Source of the DNA: Calycina herbarum
Taxonomy: Eukaryota; Ascomycota; Leotiomycetes; Helotiales; Pezizellaceae
Length of the DNA: 64,000 bases
Direction: 5' to 3'
Assembly (NCBI GenBank): GCA_001414485.1
Contig: LLEY01000050.1
Location: 1 to 64,000, forward strand
This document shows, in pieces, positions 13,098 through 25,701 of the stretch (position 1 is the first letter of the stretch; every line of letters starts with the position of its first letter). A program made the position numbers and the translations under genes. Below the pieces are notes generated by a model that was not told where the DNA came from, ran no database searches, and worked only from the letters and a program-made list of their open reading frames with translations.

Positions 13098-13660
13098 AGT
13101 CGCTGGTGGAGCTCAAAATATGTCAAGAAGCAGGACGGAACCCACGGGCAAGCTTTTGGGCAGCAGTCTGGTTAATCAGGCAAACCCAAGCAGGTGAGTC
13201 GCACACACCGCCCAGGTCGGACAACAGTAATGGTCGACCGCTCATCGTGGTCGAGGCCAGTAAATCGGTCCAACACAATCCATTCAGGGAGGGGAGTTCC
13301 TCATTCTCACTGGAAGGTTGAGGCGGTGGTGCACCAGGGGGTGTCAGGATTCGTGGCAGAGGCGTTTCCTCATCAAAAACAATGGTAATAAACAAAATTA
13401 CAACATTTAAAGAAAAAGTAAGTAGTTGGAGGTGCTACACTTATTAAAAGCACATGCTTCGATGTTATTACAAATGTTGTAGGTCAAAAAGAGAATAAGG
13501 TAAAAACCGATTATTTTGGTAGGGTTTTGAGATGCTCTGCTACGAATTCTAACACCCCCTGGTGGTGTGCATGTGAATTGCTGATTAAACGGACTAGGGT
13601 ACAACATTCGCTGAAAGCCCCGATCTAGCGTAACTAATTTCCCTAGCTCGTACACGCCTC
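13098..13660. promoter_or_regulatory. upstream region of the giant gene
   Basis: This is normal-composition DNA 5' of the minus-strand ATG at 13097, ending where the AT-rich desert starts near 13660. It should contain promoter and 5' UTR. A 90-codon minus-strand open frame (13123-13395) ends just upstream of the gene but resembles nothing I know. No clear TATA or CCAAT element was identified. Confidence 0.4.
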
Positions 13661-15203
13661 TTATATTAGGCTTTTGCTCTCTTAGATTTTACTATACTAT
13701 AGTAAAAGTTATATAACTTAATAACTACTTATTAAATTTATATAAAAGTTAGAGCTATAGCTTATAAGTCTTTTAAGTAAACTCTATTAAATTAATACTT
13801 ATTATTTATTTAAAATTATAATTCTAACTTTAAGTCTTTTATTTTAAAATTTATATAGATTATTAATAAATAGTTACTATTTCTTTTACTTTAATAATTA
13901 TTATTATAATTCTTATACTATATAAGCTATAAGCTAAGCTCTAAGAGTAAGTAATATATCTTCTATTCTAGTTTATAAAGTCTTTTAGCTCGTTCTCCGT
14001 CGCTTCTCGAGCTTTCTCTTAAGTATATAATACTTCTTTTCAGGTTCTACTACTGTTTATTTAGAGCTCGTCTCTCTAACTTAGTAATATAAAAGATAGT
14101 AGGTTAAAGTACTTAACTACTAAAGCGTATATTAGTAGTATAAGAGCTATAAATATATCTACTATCTCTAGTACTTCTTAAACGCTTTCTTAAAACTACC
14201 TAAGCCTAGGCCTTGTCTTTTAGCACGTCTTAGCTACTTCCTTCTCTTTCTCTCTCTCTCTTATCTTCTTCTTATTCTTCTCTCTATCTTCCTCTAGTAA
14301 TTCTAGTATAAGCTTATACTTCTAGAGTCTTCTTAGCCTAAGCAGCTAAGTAGTAATCCTCGGTACTAGCTTCTTATTCGCTAGCGCCTCTCTTAGCTCT
14401 CTAAGGTCTCTAATCCGCTTTTTAAAAGCTCTTATAAACGCTTCTCTCTTTTATAGAATTTTATAGTAAAATAGTATAAGATACTCTACTATCTCTCTAC
14501 TATCTACGTATATATACTATAGTATAAGCTAGTCTAGTACTCTTCTTAAGAAGAGGAAGGTGTTAAGCTTTATTACTCTCGTTTATACTTATATAAGTAG
14601 TAAGCTCTTTACTTTAATAAGCCTCTTATAAATCTTTTATAGCTTTTAATCGTTAAGGTCTACCTCGTCTAATACTATAATAGCTAGCTATTATAAAGTA
14701 CCGATTACTAAGAGGATATAATATATACTAAAGGCACGGAATAGGATTATAGTATAGTTTTAGTTTCGGGATTATTAGAACCGAATTAGTATAGACTTAT
14801 ATTATTATCTAACTCTCTTATATATAGATACTCTTACTCTCTTTTAAGAAAAGACTAATTTAGTCTTTTCCTTCGTATTAGAACCTAGTATTCGGGTATA
14901 TTATTCTATCGAACGTACTTCTATATACCTCTTTTATAGTAGTATCCGTTTCGTACTATTATAAATACTTCTATATATTATATAGAGTTCTTCTCTTAAG
15001 TTCTCTTCTATAATAGACGTACTTCAGATAAGACTTAGAATAAATAATACTCTATTCTTAGAACAAAAGACGAGAAGAGTAGAAGAGCTCGAGAGAACTA
15101 GGAACTAAATACAAGTCATCCGCGCTAGTGCGTACGCTAGTACTAGCGTGTATCTAAGCGAATATATAATATCTAGCAGCCCTCGTAACTATAACCGTTA
15201 TAA
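13661..15203. repeat. RIP-degraded dispersed repeat
   Basis: About 13915-14220 is a mutated copy of about 31020-31320 in the same orientation, differing almost entirely by C/T and G/A. The rest is AT-rich with no usable frame. The class was not determined. A small less AT-rich patch at about 15110-15200 adjoins the truncated LTR that follows. Confidence 0.5.
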
Positions 15204-15372
15204 TAGATCTCTTATAGAATCTAATAGTTATCTAATAATAAGATCCTAGAATATCTAAATACTTTTATATTACTAATTCTCTTCTATATTACCTTCTATT
15301 TCTTAGATATCGTGTCTTATCCTATTAGAGCGCTGTCTAGACTACTTACTATATATAACGTGATTTATAATA
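15204..15372 (-). repeat. truncated 3' LTR of the inverted gypsy copy
   Basis: It matches the last third of the reverse-complement LTR, including the block AGAGCGCTGTCTAGACTACT, and ends GATTTATAATA. The outer two thirds are missing; the left breakpoint is approximate. Confidence 0.75.
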
Positions 15373-18300
15373 CTATTCTCTTCTTAGCCTAGCGTGTTCT
15401 TACGCTTAAGTATAAGCTAAGGAACTTAGTTAGAGTACTAGTAGTATTCTTTTCTTTTATTATATCCTACCTTATATAGAAGAAGAAAGAAGAACGAATA
15501 CTTCTTATAAAAAGTATTAAAATAGTTTATAATAAAATATTACTATACTCTTACTATACTTCTTAAAAGTATAGATGTTTTATTAATTCCTTCTAATCTT
15601 CTTAATATTTTAAATATATTTAGTTAAAACTAAAATATAATAGAACTAATAATACTTAAGAGAAGAACGTTTCTTATACTAGTAACTAGGCTTCTATTAA
15701 AAAATAAGAGAAGAAGCTAGAGAGAGAGAAGAAGGAAGTAATAGTAAGAATTATACAGTTATAGAAGTAGAAGGCCTTTTTAAAAGAAAGATAATATAAA
15801 ATATTCTATTAAGAGCTTTGTTTTTTTAATAAACTTAATACTACTAAAGAGGTAGAAAGGAAAGAGAAGAAGAAGAAAGAAAGAGAGGAAAAAGAGTAGT
15901 AAGAGATAGAGGTTACTTATCTAGTAGCTCTACCTATTCCTATTAGTTTCTAATCTAAGATAGGTCTTAACCTAGCCTTTCTTAAGGCTTTCTCTTTAGA
16001 CTATAAGATATAGGTAAACCTAGGTTTTACTAGTAGAATTTCTAAAGTTCTACTAGGTAATAGTTAAGATTACTTCTTAGTTCCTAAGTATTCTCTAAGT
16101 ATAGGTAATCTAACTATTTAATTAAGTACTTAACTTATTCTCTAATAAGTTTATAGTTAAGAATCCTTTTAACTTTATACTTAGTATTTAGGTTTACTAG
16201 TTAAATTTCTATAAGCAGAGCTAGTAGAGCTCCTAGTAGTACTAGTTTAAGTAAGAATATATAGAATACTAGATAGACTTTATCTTTCTCTTTTAACGTT
16301 AGCTCTTAACTACGTCGTTTATTATAGTAGTACGCGTTTCTTTTAGCTATAAACTATAAATCCTTTATAAGTTCTTTATATAACCTCTTAATTTTTAAGA
16401 CCTAAATATAAGTAAGCTAGTTATTAATAGTCGTAGATAGTAGTTCTTAATATACTACTAATTTATATCTAAAGTTAGTATAGAATAGTATAATAAGTAT
16501 TATTTCCGTTACTAAGCTATTATAAGTAAACTGTACTAAGAGTAGTAGTTCTACCTAGTTATCTTACTAGTAGTTTATATAATAATAAAGGTATATTTTA
16601 ACTATCTAATTTATACGTTTATTACCTCTATTTATTTATAGGTAAAAAGCTATAAATAGCTTCTTTTTCGTACTTAATTATTTTATAAGAGCGATCTAAA
16701 ATTTAAAGGTAAAGAGTTTATCTCTATCTAAGAGTATTTCTTCTAGTAGTCTATATCTTAAGACTACTTCTTTAAGAAATATAAATACTAGTTTCTTAGC
16801 TATACTTAACTCTATATATAGTACTAAAATTATATACTTTATAAGTTGTTTTATAATAACTAGGATTAAGTTATACTTAACTCTTATTATTAGATCTTTA
16901 TATTTTAGTAATCTAATAATAAAATCCTAAGATATTAATTTCTAAGATATTTATAGTATTAGAGTAGTATTTATCTATCTATAAGATATATAGTAGAAAG
17001 CCTTATTTCTAGTATAAGTATTATACTCTACTATTACTTTCTTAACTACTACTAATAACCTATTAACGTAGTAGTTCTGTTTTATATACTAAAAGGTCTT
17101 TTAAGTTCCTTAGTAACCGTGTACTAGTAATTTATACTATTCTTTAATAAATTCCTTTATAATACTATCTAGAATAAAGCCTTTATATTATAGAAAACTA
17201 GTCCGTTCTTTATTCTACTATTTCTTATACCTAGTAGAGCTTCTTAGCTACTTAGGCTAAATACTTCTTTGATTTTATTATACTACGGTTCTTAGAGTTA
17301 CTCTACTATAGTAGTAACTTTATAAAATATAGACGTAAGATCTATATTCTTAAGAGTCTTTAGAATCGCGATCCTTTTATATTCTTTATTTCTTTTATAT
17401 CTAGGTTTCTAGCTAAGAGTATCTACTTAAGTATTTAATATTCTACTTATATAATATATAATAATATTAAATCTTAATAATATTTTAGACTATCTTATAA
17501 GTTATCTTATTATAAGTTCTTCTATTATAGTAAACGTTCTTAAGTTTTTATAGTTAAATAAGACTATAACTAAATATTTTACACTTTAAAGATATATTCT
17601 CTAGTATTCTAAGATTAGTACTATAGTAAGTAATTCTTTATTAAAAATACTATAGTTCTATTATACTAGATTAAATATTTTAGAGTAGTATATAATAGAT
17701 ATAAACTTCCTTATATTATTTAGTTATAAGTAGATTATATCTACTACTATATCTAAGATATCTATTTCTACTATACTAAGCTTATTTATATTAAAATTAT
17801 ATTAAATAGCTTTTTCTATAAATCTTATCTTAATTTTTTAGAAAGCGTTCTTAGCTTATTTACTTTAAATAAACTTAATAGCCTTCTTAACTAGTACTAA
17901 TATTAGTTTAATAATCTTTATATAGTCTCTAATAAACAGATAGTAGAAGTTTATAAATCTAAGAAAGAACTATATATCTTTTATATTCTCTAGTAATTTC
18001 TAGTTTAAAATATCTTAGATCTTTACTAGATCTATTTCTATTTTTTCTAAGCTAAATACCTATTTTAGAAAAAGTGTCTAAGTTACTCTAAACTTGTATT
18101 TCAATAGTTTAAGATAGGAATCTATCTTAAGTAGTTATTATAGAACTTTTCTTATATATTCTTCTTCTTTTTCTAAGAAGATTAGAATATTATCTAGATA
18201 ATAGATTACTATTACTTCTAGAAGATCTTCTAAAATATCGTTGTTTTATCTCTAATATATAGCTAGTATATTATATAGTCTAAATAGTATAACTATATAT

Positions 18301-19234
18301 ATTTAAAAAGACTTAATAGTAAAGCGAATACTATTTATTATTCGTTTTTAACTTTTATTTATATAAGTTTATAAGCGTTTTATTAATCTAGTTTTATAAA
18401 TTATACTACCTTATCTAACTTGTCTTATAAGTATTAGCTAGCTAGTAGCAGATAAGCGTTCTTAACTATAGTATAATTTACTTCTTAGTAATTAATATAT
18501 ACTCTTCTATCTACGTTATCTTTTTTCTAATAATAAGTATATTTAAGGTAACTAGTAACTTAGATTTCCTAATATATCTCTTCTTAATACCTTCTTTTAT
18601 ATAACTTTCTATTCTCTAAAAGCTTTTCTAGTTATATAACTAAAGCTTCTACTTTAAGAAGTAATAACCTTTTTTAAGTTTAATCTTATAATCCTATAAG
18701 CAATGTTCTAGTAAGACTCGTAAGTCTTCTAGGTTTTTAAATAAAGCCTTAAATTCTCTATACTATATAGGTATTTCGTTATTAGCTATTATACTAGCCT
18801 GTAGAGGACTCTAGGCTAGGTGTCCTAGTATATTAGAGTAGGTAGCGCTAACCTCGCTCTAGTCTTATAGTTATAAATATAAACCTATATATTTATATTA
18901 ACTAAAGGTTATTATTTAAGCCTTTTAGTTAATATCTAGATTATATTCTTAAATCTATAGTATACTAAGTATTACTTTCTTACTTTCTATATTAATAATA
19001 TTAAATTATATATCTAAATAGTATTCTTTAATATTAACTTTTACTAGAATAGTTTACTAGTTAATAATTCTATCCTAGTATATAACGTCTATTCTATTAA
19101 CTACTCTTAGGTAGTATAGCCTTATACCTTTAATTAAGACGTTTAGCTTTCTTAAAGCTATTAGAGAAAGGAAATTACTTATTACTCTAGAGTTAATTAG
19201 AACTCGGAGTTCTTTTTCTCTTATCTTTACTATT

Positions 19235-19384
19235 TATTAGTATAACTTAGTAGCTAATAGTATAATATAAAAAGAGTATATTATCGTTCGTATATATAGA
19301 GCAAAGTTAGCTGCTCTGTCTACTTAAATAGACCTTAAGCGAGAAGGTCACGTGAAGCGCTACTCGCTTATTATTATGCCGACA
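19235..19384 (-). repeat. copia 3' LTR
   Basis: 150-bp direct repeat of 22899-23048; differences such as GCC/GCT and GCTGC/GCTAC are RIP-type transitions. For the minus-strand element this is the 3' LTR. Confidence 0.88.
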
Positions 19385-22300
19385 CTAGCACTTCTTTAAA
19401 ACAGTGGAAGTTACTGTCTAAAAATCATTAAAATCTCTTATCTTATCTAGCTAATTATAGCTCTCTATTCTATATCCTCGACTAATAAGAGCGTTCTATT
19501 CAGAGGTCTTATTATCTCTTATTCTGTTCCACCTATTCTATAAGCTTAATATCTAGCTTACTAGTATTGATTAGCTTTTATAGAGCGTTATAATAATCCT
19601 TCTTAGTTATAGTATCCGCTGAATTACTCTTACTATTAATCTACTTAATTTCGTCGATCTCTCTTAACTTATATACTTCTTATAAGTATATAACGTTAAT
19701 TATTAAGCGCTTCTCCTTAGTAGTGCCTAATTTGGCTATACATTCGTAAATAGACTTCGAATTAGTATATGTAATAAGCGGGACCTTAAAGCCTAAGATG
19801 CTTTCTAAGGTTGATTTAATAGAAGCGGTAGTATCAAATCCGAAGCTTATTATATATAATTCTAAGGCTAAAATACTGCGAGTAACTCTTTTACACTTAG
19901 TAGAAGACTAATATAAAATATTAGTATTATTATCCTTGTCTATAAGTACTATAACGTATCTAATTTATAACGATAAGTCCTTATTATTCGTAAAAGAGCT
20001 ATTTATAAAAGCGTATAATTTAAGCGAGTTTTAGTCTAATCTAACGTATTTAAGCTCTCTTATAGCATTGTCGATTTGCTATTGAATTCGCTTATTAAGA
20101 AGGCTAATATTATCCTCTTATAGATCGGTTATCTAGGTAGTATATAATAAATCAAAGGTAGCTTCTAGCTAGGATACTATTACTAAATATACTCTACAAG
20201 TATACTAAGCAACGTATTAATCCTTGGTAGATACTATATAGGAAGTATCTTTAGTATTAGATATCTCTGCTAGTATCTTTTATACTAGGTTATATATAGC
20301 CTTATTCTAGAGTAGAAAGAGGTGTCTAAATCGTTGTATAATTCTAAAACGTTCTACTTTCTAACCTTTTCCGTCTTTCTAAATAAGAACGTTCTAGAGG
20401 TTATTAAGCGAGACGTATAAACAGTCTATATCGTTAATATATATAATAAATAGTATGTCTAAATATATAATATAGAATTCCGTATAGCCGATCGGTATAC
20501 TAATCGTAATCGATTCTAGAGAGAATACGTAGCCTTTACTGAATTATATACTAATCTAGCCTTTAGTGCTTTCGTCGATAGAGATATTTTAGACGTGTTT
20601 AGCGTACGCTAAGTATTAATTATATTCTATACTCGACTTTCCTTCTATACCGGTATCGATTATAACTCTAAAGAAGTAGTCTCGTACGTACTTCTTAGTA
20701 GTAGACGTAAATACCTCTTCTATAAACTTATAAGATATAGCGTCTAGAATTAGTAGTAGAATAAATCCGCTGAAAGTATGATCTTATACTAAGTTTATTA
20801 GACTAGCTATAAGAGTCTAGGCGCTCGAATTGTCGATATATCTAACGGAAGTAATTAAGTAGTAGATAATCTTACTATTAGAATTACTTTTATAATCTAT
20901 TATAATCGTCTAGAGTGTTTCGGATATATCTTCCTCTTCTGTATATTCTATAGTAGTGATATAAGTATAGTAGATCTTTTTAACAAATCTACTGTCTTTT
21001 CTATAGAAGCTGTCTCTATTACTCTTTTACTATTTAGTAAAGTAACGATTCTGCTCTTCTTAAGTATAGTTCTAGGATCGGTGGCCTTTCTTTCTATATA
21101 TATAATACTTATTATTCTTTCTAGATTTGTGCTAGTAGTGGTTATAAGAGTTACTGGAATTGTTATACTTATAGAAGTAACGATCGGTTATTAAAGTCTT
21201 AGTATTTAATACGTAGCTTACTTTGTAATTACGAATAGAGCTTCTTAAAAGAGTAATAGTGCTTTGAAGTAACGAGTTTTATAGTAAGGTCGAGTATATA
21301 CTTCGGTATTCTAGTGCTTCCTCGTATATAATAAGTAGCTTATTAGCTAATTATCTATTACTTTATATATCCTTAGAAAGTCTATAGCGAAGTTCTTCTA
21401 ATTTAGATAGTATCTCCTTAAAGTACTAGCTAAGTGTCTTTTCCGAATATTCTAGCTTAGCTTTAGTTCGTAAAAATATAACACGATTTTACTCAAAGGA
21501 TTAACCTCTAGAGTATAGCTTATTCTTAAAATACGACTAGATAGCTATAGAAAGAACGTTGTATAACTGATTAGTCTCTTTCTTAAAGATACTAGTGTAA
21601 AAGTGGTTTAATACCTAACTCTTAAGTATAATCGAGAAGGCAAGATTATATACTAAAGGTAGTATACTATAACGGTTATATATATTCTTGAATATTCTTA
21701 ACTTAAGCTTAAAGTTGTCTCTCTTACTACTATACTTTTGTTTATCTGAATATGACTTTATAAGGTTGCTAAGTGTAAAGGCAGGGTAGCCTATCTAGCT
21801 ATTACTAGAATAGCTGTCTATAGCTGGTTAGCTTATAAGAGCGTTCTAGGTTACAAAAGCTACTGGTAGAGTTGTAGAGATAGGAATATTACTTACAAAA
21901 GCGTTTAAAGTAGTACTCGAAGTAGAAGGATTCTAGTATCCTAGAAGAAGTTTAGAGAATCGGTTAGAGTGTTCTTTAAGATACTTGTATCTCGTAGCTA
22001 TCTCTTTAGATTAAGTCTCTAACTTATCTACTTAGTCTCTTAATTCTTAGATTACCTATTTAGGTTTTATAAGTTCTTAAGCTATATTATAAAGTGCCTT
22101 TGATATAATAGTCTTATGTCTATCTATCTCTACCTATATACCTCGATTACGTAGCAACTTACGTATCTTAATAAGAGTACTTCTTTCTATGTTTACGAAC
22201 TTCGATTCTAGCTAGTTATTAAAGTCTATACGATATATCTTCTAGAGATAATCGTTATATATATTATCGACATCGTATTCCTCTAACTTTGTATTTATAT

Positions 22301-22565
22301 AGGCCGTGGCTTCCTTGTCTTCAACCTACTATAGTAGTGGTACTATAGTGTCGGTAGTGTCGACGAAGTTATCGGTGCTTAAAGTGGTGATGATAAGTGG
22401 TATCTTATACTAGGTGAATAGTATATTGTAATTTTGTTTTATTGTAAGTTACACTTTTAATACTTATAAGTTATCAAAATCGGGTGAATTGTCTTTGTAT
22501 AATAGTCGTTCTAAAGGGTTTAAGAGCGGTTATAAGAGCGGTTGTAAGTAGGGTGGTACTGTAAG

Positions 22566-22716
22566 TCGAAGAGGTTATAAGGTTATATTAGTTGTATTAC
22601 AATTCGAAGAGGTTGTAAGGTTGTAAGGTTATATTACAATTCGAAGAGGTTGCAAGGTTGTTATAAGGGTATTATAATTCGGAGAGGTTGTAAGGTTGTT
22701 ATAACTGTACTATAAG
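22566..22716. repeat. four tandem copies of a ~38-bp unit in the copia leader
   Basis: Units start at 22566, 22604, 22641 and 22679 with TCGAAGAGGTT (or TCGGAGAGGTT), spaced 37-38 bp. They lie between the 5' LTR and the gag-like region of the copia element, so they are probably untranslated leader repeats. Confidence 0.75.
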
Positions 22717-22898
22717 TCCAAGAGTTTACAGTAGTATTGTCGGGGGTGTAACCAGTAGAAGGAGTCTCTTCCGAGAAGAGGAGTCTACTTTACACAACTA
22801 CGTAACTATACGTAAGCTTACGATTCCGAGAACCGCGATACGTATAGTCAGTTTTTCTAATCTGCGCGCGCGACACTGATCAGTATTAGTATAACTTG

Positions 22899-23048
22899 TG
22901 TTAGTATAACTTAGTAGCCAATAGCATGATATAAAAAGAGTATATTATCGTTCGTATATATAGAGCAAAGTTAGCTACTCTGTCTACTTAAATAGACCTT
23001 AAGCGAGAAGGTCACGTGAAGCGCTACTCGCTTATTATTATGCCGACA
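22899..23048 (-). repeat. copia 5' LTR
   Basis: 150-bp partner of 19235-19384, beginning TGTTAG and ending CCGACA, followed by the target duplicate CTATT. Confidence 0.88.
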
Positions 23049-25065
23049 CTATTAATATAAGTTGATTTTCTCTAGTAATAGTATAAATCTCTAGTTTAAT
23101 ATAATAAACCTTAAATCTTCTCTTATTATTATCTTCTTTTAAAGAGCTTAAGAAGAATATTACTTTTTTATTATTAGAAAAGGCTACCTTATATATTAGA
23201 CTATCTTCTATAGTTCTTATAGATTCTAGAAGAGTTCTAATAAAGTATCTCTCTATTAACTAGTCTAATATAGTACGTGGTTTATATTAAACCTATTTAA
23301 TAGTTATTTTATATAGAATTTTAGTAACCTAACGTTTACCTTCTATTAGTTAGTAAAATTCCTAGATTAGAGTAGCTTAGAGGTTTACTTAAATAACTCT
23401 AAATATCTACTAACTCTCTAGTCTCTTAAATAATATCACTATTCCTTTTTCTACTCTTAGTATCTAATATTTCTTATTAATTTCTAACCTATAGTCTTAA
23501 CTAGGTAGATAAGTAGTAATATCTAACTTTAGATATCTATTATATTTATTAAATCCTTCTAAGTAATACTACTACTGTTTAGTAATATTATCTTTTAGAT
23601 TAGTAACCGTTTATAAGTCTTCTTCTTCTAGGTAGTTATTAGATACTATCTACTCTAGCTCTAGTTTCTTAAATTTAATACTTTCTCTTCTAATAATAGA
23701 GCTAACTATAGTTACTTAGTCCTAGTCGTTCTATACTATTATATAGGTAGTTAAGATAGTAGAATTAATTCCTTAGATAGAATATAGGCTTTAGAAGTTA
23801 GGTTTCTAGCTTTCTATATATATCTATTTATTTCCTCTCTTAAAGGTTTTAATAAATACCTATAACTCGCTTTACTTAGGCTTATATATTCTAGGATCTA
23901 TCTCTAATAAGTTAGATACTAATTCTAATAACTCTAATAAACTTATTAATAGTAGTATTTCGTATTCTACTTAAAGAGGTAATTTATAATCTATTTCTAA
24001 CTATATATTATAATATTCTTTAAGTAGTAGATCTCTATTATTATTAGTATTCTATACCTTACTAACTTATAACTCGATTCTTTCGTCTAGCTATAGATAT
24101 ATAACGTCTGCTATTATATTTATAGTATCTGTTTTAATCTACGTATTATATTCTCTAGCCTCGAGCTCTTTGTCTATAAGTTCGATTTATTAAGTAAGAC
24201 TACTTCTTTTTAAACTATAGTATTAACTTATCTCTTCTCTTTTAAGTCTTTCTTCTTACTATACTTATTTACTCTATAACTAGAGAGGCTATAGTTATAA
24301 TATAAGTTCTACTTACGTCGACGATTTCGCTCTTCTTAGGAAAGTCCTTCTTTCTTTAAAAAGGCCTTTTTCTATATAGCGTTTACCTTCTTACTATATT
24401 TATTAGTATAGCTATACTTCTACTTTTCTAACTCTTTACTCTTTTCTCTATATCTAGAGTTACTCTTTCTAAATTCGTATAAGCGGTTATCTAACTAGAC
24501 CACCTCCTCTATTATACTTATAATAGTTTAAAACTATAAGTTTTATTTAGCTATCTTCTTACGAATATAAACTTTTAATCCTCTACGAAAGAGTTCTATA
24601 AGAGTAATAGTATTCTATTCTAACTTTGTTCTATAAGGTTAGAATTTATTAGTATAATCTATTACTAATCTAGTTTAATATAAATCTAAAAGCTTATATA
24701 TAGTAGTTCGAATTACATCGAAGTCTCTAAAGACTTTTCTAATAGTTATCTTAAATCTCTTCTAAGATTTAAATATAATCTTAGTTAATTCTATCTTTCT
24801 ATCTTTATCCTTGTTTTTGAAGAAATCCTCTAAGTATAGTTAGGCCTATTCTAATACTAATCCTCTTAAGTAGAAAATAGCGAAGATAGTTCGTAAGTTA
24901 TAATTGCTTTTGAATTTGTCTAAGTTAAAGTTGAAATAGATATCTATTTATAGAAGAAATAAGTCGAGTTTCTTATACTTCTTATAATACGTATCTAGTA
25001 TCTTAACTTTAATAGACTTAAGTGCTTTAACCTTATAAAGCTCGGAGACGTCTAGTATACTAACA

Positions 25066-25221
25066 TTGTTATTATTCTTAGCTGGTTATATACTAGTAGG
25101 TGCTCTCCTAGTAATACTTCTAGATATTTCTACAACGTTGGTTCGACTAGTATTTAAGCTAGTATTAGCGGCGGAGGTTACTAGAGCTATAGCGACTAAA
25201 CTTCTAAGCAGGTACTTAAAG
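25066..25221 (-). pseudogene. gag N-terminus remnant of the inverted gypsy copy
   Basis: Read on the minus strand it repeats the Ser/Thr/Ala-rich gag start found at 36572 in the forward element, immediately inside the LTR. An apparent 64-codon plus-strand frame here is antisense to this remnant and not a gene. Confidence 0.7.
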
Positions 25222-25701
25222 TATAACGAAACTCTATACGAACTAAATAAAAGTAACTAAGTCTCGAAGGTTAGTATATAGGTAAGAAGTATAGTTATAC
25301 TAGGTTATTTACTTAGAAGTAAACTCGTTACTTATATTAAAGATATTAAATAAGATAATACGATTAATAACTAAAGTTAAGTACTAAGGTTCTATCTAGG
25401 TAGTAGACGTGCTAGTATATATATAGAACTCTTCGTACTATCTAGATCTCTATATAGGCTTAGATCTCTAGATCTCTATAGATCCTCTATAGGATCTAAT
25501 AGGATCTATTATATAACTTCTAATAGTTATCTAATAGTAAGATCCTAGAATATCTAAATACCTTTATATTACTAATTCTCTCTTATATTACCTTTATATT
25601 ACTAATTCTCTCTTATATTACCTTCTATTTCCTAGATATCGTGTCTTATTCTATCAGAGCGCTGTCTAGACTACTTACTACGTATAACGTGATTCGTAAT
25701 A
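25222..25701 (-). repeat. 5' LTR of the inverted gypsy copy
   Basis: The reverse complement aligns along its length with the 447-bp reference LTRs. Starts TATAACG, ends GATTCGTAATA. It includes the duplicated block ending CTCTCTTATATTA. Confidence 0.85.

Larger units (their letters stand above)
19235..23048 (-). mobile_element. nested Ty1/copia element with internal deletion
   Basis: Two 150-bp LTRs (19235-19384 and 22899-23048) flank 3.5 kb, with the 5-bp target-site duplication CTATT at 19230-19234 and 23049-23053. LTR ends are T(G/A)TTAG...GCCGACA. On the minus strand, a decayed CCHC zinc knuckle (near 21110), a protease-like DTG (near 20650), then a copia RNase H region (about 19700-20060, with a WSSTKCKRVTRS-like block and a YTNSKS segment) can be read. 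The remaining length is too small for integrase plus a full reverse transcriptase, so the copy appears internally deleted and non-autonomous. The two LTRs differ at only a few sites, all transitions, so it is younger and less mutated than the gypsy host. Confidence 0.85.
15204..25701 (-). mobile_element. inverted Ty3/gypsy copy, RIP-degraded, 3' LTR truncated
   Basis: This is the same family as the complete element at 36091-42785, in reverse orientation. The 5' LTR is at 25222-25701 and a truncated 3' LTR at about 15204-15372. Next to the 5' LTR, 25066-25221 read on the minus strand is the gag start of the forward copy. Next to the 3' LTR, about 15375-15610 is the reverse complement of about 42100-42338. 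The body is full of stops. A 3.8-kb copia element (19235-23048) is inserted in pol. The 5' LTR is longer (480 bp) partly because of a perfect tandem duplication of about 30 bp near 25560-25620. The missing outer part of the 3' LTR prevents a target-site check. Confidence 0.85.

Noticed and set aside
13123..13395. 90-codon minus-strand ORF upstream of the giant gene
   Set aside because: No recognisable motif and no splice link in frame to the gene; the family-typical N-terminus is already complete at 13097.
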